Shown here in pieces: positions 22,971 to 25,560 of a DNA stretch of 25,560 bases. This DNA comes from an uncultured Pedobacter sp. Lineage in GTDB: Bacteria; Bacteroidota; Bacteroidia; Sphingobacteriales; Sphingobacteriaceae. How positions within the stretch are numbered: position 1 is the first letter of the stretch; the number at the start of each line of letters is the position of its first letter. The notes beneath the pieces are model-generated. The model worked only from the letters and a program-made list of their open reading frames with translations. It had not been told where the DNA came from and made no database searches. The position numbers and the translations under genes were made by a program. The stretch lies in assembly GCA_946478755.1 (NCBI GenBank), contig CAMLDJ010000052.1:1-25560 (forward strand), read 5' to 3'.

Positions 22971-24860
22971 ATGTTTATGAATAATTCCGCTCTCAACCCT
23001 TTTAAAAAACCTACATCCGGATTTTTAAAAACCGCACTGATCTTGATTATGCTGGTCTTTATCTGCCTGCAATCCTGTAAAAAGGAAAAAGAAAAGATCA
23101 CCCCCACCGGCCTTATCACAGGCACGGTCTTAAGCAAGAACGGACTGCCGCTTTCTGGCGTAAAAATTTCCCTGGACAACGAAAAGCGAACTTACGTGTT
23201 CAGCGACGGTGAGGGGAAATATACTTTTGACCGCATTCCAGTTGGCGATTACAGCATACTGGCAGCCAAGGAAAAATACCTTTCGGAAAGTAAAAGGACT
23301 ACTGTGACCCAGGATGGTACCACAAAGCTGGACTTTCACCTGGAAGTTGGTGAAGCAACACTGGAAATCGAAAAGGAGAGTTATCAGCTACCTTATACCA
23401 AGACCTCAGATCTCATTAACATAAAGTCCAATACCGCGTGGATGATAACGCTTTCTGCCGATTGGCTAAGCGTTGACAACCCGATAGGAGTGGGCGACAA
23501 GGGCATCTATGTTGTTGCAGAAGAGAACCAGGGGGATACAGTGAGGACCGCGACCCTGACACTAACAGCAGGTATGGCGGTCCAGGTTATCACGATCATC
23601 CAGTACCCTAAAATCAAGCTATTAAGTGTATCGATGACCCATCCCATTACCGATACGGTTATCTTGACCTTCAGTGCACCAGTAAATGAAGTGCAGATCA
23701 CCTCCAAATATGATCTTTGTTTAAGCGACCTCGCCTACAACAGAACGCCTATGAGCAAAGAAGTACGCTTCAAATACAGCTGTGGCAGATTAGGCCAGTC
23801 CTACCCTTTCCAGGTTACCTTTAAGGATAAGATAACGAGCTATACCGAAAACTTTAATGTGGATTTTTTCTCTAAACGGATTGTCTATCCTGCGGTCTGG
23901 AGCCAGAGCACGCCGACATACTTTGTGAGCGATGATAATAAAACAGTCTGGTTTTCTGTTTTTGATACGCAGATGGTCCAAAAAATTGACATGGAAACTT
24001 TTACCGTCATTAAAAATTACCCCGTCGATTTCAAGGTCAGAAAACTGGTCTATAACCCTTACAACAAACTGATTTACCTATTGACGAATACTCCGGACAT
24101 ATATGTGATGGATCCCAATAACGGTTCAATCGTGAAACATATTAAATTAGAAGTGCTTGACGGGGACAATAACAGCTACCCGACCATATATCCGCAGGCC
24201 CTTGCTTTCACCAGTTCCGGCATCGGAGCGATGGTCTGCGGGGCGAGGGTTAGCAGTGCCACCAGCTGGAAAATGATAGACAGCCGAAAAAACGACCTGG
24301 TCTATTACCATAAGCAAAAGGATAAAAACTTTGAATATGGAAAGATAGAAGTCAATTATGACCGGACCAAACTGATTATCAAAGCTTATTTCAGCAATAT
24401 CACTTTCAGCATAGACCCTGTCCAGGACGTGATCAAGGATATAACCATTCCGGTACACGGTGCCCTTGGCGGAGTGGTTCCGAACAAAAAGAACGATAAC
24501 CTCTATATGATCCAGACCTATGAGCAGTATATACACAACCCGGTAAACAACTACCTCAGCAAGATAACCTATCTGGCACATGGCAATGCGGGCGATTTTA
24601 GTTACAGAAACGGAGAAGAGGAGATTATCTATGCCTTTGATACCGACAACTGGCTGCAGATACTGGATTATAAGAACGGCAAAACGCGGCTTACTTTCCC
24701 AACAATAAATGAGCTTTATTATGGTAAACCAATATCTACCACTGACGGCAAGTATTTAGTTAATTTTGGCAACTTTACCTTGTTCAGGTTTGATACGGAA
24801 CTGTTCACAGTAAAAGGCCAGATTAATAAAACCGCAATCAAGACCGCTTTTGTTAGATAA
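22971..24860 (+). CDS. Lipoprotein with carboxypeptidase-regulatory-like, BACON and beta-propeller domains
   Basis: I start at ATG 22971 (or 22977), giving 629 or 627 residues. MNNSALNPFKKPTSGFLK is followed by TALILIMLVFICLQSC, a lipoprotein signal with the lipobox cysteine at about residue 36, then KKEKEK. The frame is open from 22854, but that extension is not signal-like. Residues about 48-125 form a carboxypeptidase-regulatory-like fold (GTVLSKNGLPLSGVKISLDN, then YTFDRIPVGDYSILAAKEKY). Residues about 128-215 form a BACON domain (IKSNTAWMITLSADWLSVDN, then TATLTLTAGMAVQVITIIQY). After an Ig-like linker, residues about 290-629 read as a YncE-like beta propeller: WFSVFDTQMVQKIDMETFTV, LVYNPYNKLIYLLTNTPDIY and VMDPNNGSIVKHIKLEV. 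The protein is probably surface-exposed and may bind glycans or another protein. A strong terminator follows. Confidence 0.9.
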   Translation: MFMNNSALNPFKKPTSGFLKTALILIMLVFICLQSCKKEKEKITPTGLITGTVLSKNGLPLSGVKISLDNEKRTYVFSDGEGKYTFDRIPVGDYSILAAKEKYLSESKRTTVTQDGTTKLDFHLEVGEATLEIEKESYQLPYTKTSDLINIKSNTAWMITLSADWLSVDNPIGVGDKGIYVVAEENQGDTVRTATLTLTAGMAVQVITIIQYPKIKLLSVSMTHPITDTVILTFSAPVNEVQITSKYDLCLSDLAYNRTPMSKEVRFKYSCGRLGQSYPFQVTFKDKITSYTENFNVDFFSKRIVYPAVWSQSTPTYFVSDDNKTVWFSVFDTQMVQKIDMETFTVIKNYPVDFKVRKLVYNPYNKLIYLLTNTPDIYVMDPNNGSIVKHIKLEVLDGDNNSYPTIYPQALAFTSSGIGAMVCGARVSSATSWKMIDSRKNDLVYYHKQKDKNFEYGKIEVNYDRTKLIIKAYFSNITFSIDPVQDVIKDITIPVHGALGGVVPNKKNDNLYMIQTYEQYIHNPVNNYLSKITYLAHGNAGDFSYRNGEEEIIYAFDTDNWLQILDYKNGKTRLTFPTINELYYGKPISTTDGKYLVNFGNFTLFRFDTELFTVKGQINKTAIKTAFVR

Positions 24861-24885
24861 GGCCTGGATACAAACCTGTCATAAA

Positions 24886-24914
24886 AAAGCCCTTAAATTT
24901 AATTTAAGGGCTTT
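24886..24914. terminator. Bidirectional-type stem-loop terminator
   Basis: AAAGCCCTTAAA (24886-24897) and TTTAAGGGCTTT (24903-24914) form a perfect 12-bp stem with a 5-base loop, 26 nt after the lipoprotein stop. The A-run before it (24883-24888) provides a T-run for the opposite strand. Confidence 0.8.
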
Positions 24915-24925
24915 ACAATAATGGG

Positions 24926-24945
24926 TGGAGAATATCGGATTTGAA
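24926..24945 (-). other. tRNA 3' end fragment, att-site candidate
   Basis: On the minus strand the 20 bases parse exactly as T-loop TTCAAAT, the 3' half of the T-stem CCGAT, the acceptor strand ATTCTCC and discriminator A. The 5' half of the T-stem (ATCGG expected) and the rest of the tRNA are absent. Such 3' end duplicates are typical scars or attachment sites of tRNA-targeting integrative elements. The tRNA identity cannot be told; a GGAGAAT acceptor would suit a serine tRNA. Confidence 0.5.
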
Positions 24946-25022
24946 ATTTCCTCAATTGCGTTCCTTAAACGCTGTTTTTGATACTTTAGAAGCGGTTTTT
25001 TATTCGTCATTTTGGGTAATTT

Positions 25023-25044
25023 GGCTGAGTTTTGGCTGAGTTTT
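25023..25044. repeat. Tandem 11-bp direct repeat (integrase arm-site candidate)
   Basis: GGCTGAGTTTT occurs twice in perfect tandem (25023-25033 and 25034-25044). A third copy of GGCTGAGTTT lies at 25250-25259. The nearness to the tRNA 3' fragment suggests arm-type integrase binding sites, but no integrase gene is present. Confidence 0.55.
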
Positions 25045-25468
25045 CAATCAATTATCTAAAATAAAGTTAAACAAAAAACATCGTTCAAACCACTTTTAAG
25101 CCATATTATATATCTATAAAGTGATGAATGCATTATTATCCACAAATAAAAACCAATAAAAAACGTGAATTTCGCCAGAATTTGCTCGTTTTTACACCCT
25201 TTTTCCAACTAAATAAACAATCTATTTTACTGAGATATTCAAGTTTACTGGCTGAGTTTAATTTTCTTCTTTGGATAAAATACTTGTACAGATGTATGTG
25301 CAATATTTTCTCAAAATCTACTTAATGAATTAAGCTATCGACATACTTAATTGATGTTTATTGATATCAGATTGTAATATAAAGATGGTGACTATCAAAC
25401 AACCTATATATCAAAAACAAATCAAGGCAAATTGTTGAATATGGGTATTTTTTTCTGATAGTTTTTTC

Positions 25469-25502
25469 TAAAAAAAGGGGGAGAATTTTTCAATTCTCCC
25501 CC
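25469..25502 (-). terminator. Intrinsic terminator of ssrA
   Basis: Read on the minus strand, GGGGGAGAATT, a four-base loop GAAA and AATTCTCCCCC form a perfect 11-bp stem, followed by TTTTTTTAG. It starts 5 nt after the tmRNA 3' end and is a textbook rho-independent terminator for it. Confidence 0.9.
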
Positions 25503-25506
25503 CGAG

Positions 25507-25560
25507 TGGAGCCGAAGGGAGTCGAACCCTTGTCCAGTTGTGAGATAAATTATACCTTCT
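25507..25560 (-). ncRNA. ssrA: tmRNA (ssrA), 3' end only
   Basis: The minus strand ends with ACTGGACAAGGGTTCGACTC then CCTTCGGCTCCA. AAGGG / CCCTT form the five-pair T-stem around TTCGACT. GGAC before the T-arm and CGGCTCCA at the end match the standard tmRNA 3' terminus, whose CGGCTCC pairs with the usual 5' GGGGCTG. CCA is not encoded. Most of the molecule (tag reading frame, pseudoknots, 5' end) lies beyond the window. tmRNA rescues stalled ribosomes together with SmpB, and its 3' end is a common integration site. An ordinary tRNA with a GGAGCCG acceptor is the alternative. Confidence 0.75.

Larger units (their letters stand above)
24861..25506. other. Non-coding region with terminators and an att-like site
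   Basis: No supported gene occurs between the lipoprotein and tmRNA (646 bp). The region holds the terminator at 24886-24914, a 20-base tRNA 3' end fragment at 24926-24945, three ggctgagttt repeats (25023, 25034, 25250), and the ssrA terminator at 25469-25502. The 65-codon plus-strand frame at 25128-25325 has no features and is probably spurious. Confidence 0.6.

Noticed and set aside
24147..24581. Minus-strand open frame of 144 codons inside the lipoprotein gene
   Set aside because: It is antisense to the propeller domain and its composition is atypical of a real protein.
24879..25010. Minus-strand frame of 43 codons starting MTNKKPLLKYQKQ
   Set aside because: It reads through the tRNA fragment and the terminator stem and has no family likeness. 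A relic of an integrase start is conceivable but unsupported.
25128..25325. Plus-strand frame of 65 codons near ssrA
   Set aside because: It is AT-rich, has no signal or domain, and overlaps the direct-repeat region.
1..25560. CRISPR array or insertion sequence with terminal inverted repeats
   Set aside because: No regularly spaced identical repeats of CRISPR length, and no transposase gene or matching element ends, were seen.

Overview
The window looks like an accessory surface-protein and effector region of a Bacteroidota chromosome, most likely a Sphingobacteriaceae relative such as Pedobacter or Mucilaginibacter. I infer this from the moderately AT-rich DNA, the near absence of Shine-Dalgarno sites, BACON, DUF6443 and DUF5977-type proteins, LytTR regulators, and secreted fibre-like proteins with the typical Bacteroidota tail (VGIGT, NKHLP, IEELTLHLIE). 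The genus is a guess.

Layout. (1) 1-6575, minus strand: one tightly packed operon of fibre-like secreted proteins. Their N-terminal heads differ, while the C-terminal module of about 100 residues is nearly constant. The array has seven readable members: five look intact, one carries a frameshift and one runs off the left edge. A deleted copy sits at the head of the operon. (2) 6841-9754, minus strand: a four-gene operon with a LytTR protein that has a degenerate receiver, a three-repeat FN3-like lipoprotein, a small bitopic membrane protein and a YwqK/MORN-like secreted protein. (3) 10091-10813, plus strand: a divergent, canonical LytTR response regulator without a neighbouring kinase. (4) 10858-11757, minus strand: another fibre-like protein. 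(5) 12277-14951, minus strand: a scrapyard of polymorphic-toxin parts. It holds a presumed immunity gene, a broken caspase-fold module, a lipoprotein, an RHS fragment and a remnant of a helix-turn-helix protein. (6) 14956-22320, minus strand: two large RHS-family genes. The downstream one is a full-length secreted RHS protein with a toxin-like C-terminus. The upstream one ends in a DUF5977-like module, and the 3' tail of another RHS gene is stranded between them. (7) 22971-24860, plus strand: a large BACON/beta-propeller lipoprotein. (8) 24861-25560: terminators, a 20-base tRNA 3' end fragment beside short direct repeats (att-like), and the 3' end of tmRNA (ssrA) with its terminator.

The most interesting signal is not a gene. 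Upstream of three fibre or fibre-remnant transcription units (near 6632, 12029 and 22522) lie degenerate TGACRAAC-like boxes at multiples of 21 bp. A related pair at 21-bp phase precedes the LytTR regulator at 10091. LytTR domains are known to bind direct repeats spaced about two helical turns apart, so the window may encode a LytTR regulon that drives fibre and RHS/toxin production together. That link is inference. The sequence shows only the repeats, their phase and their positions.
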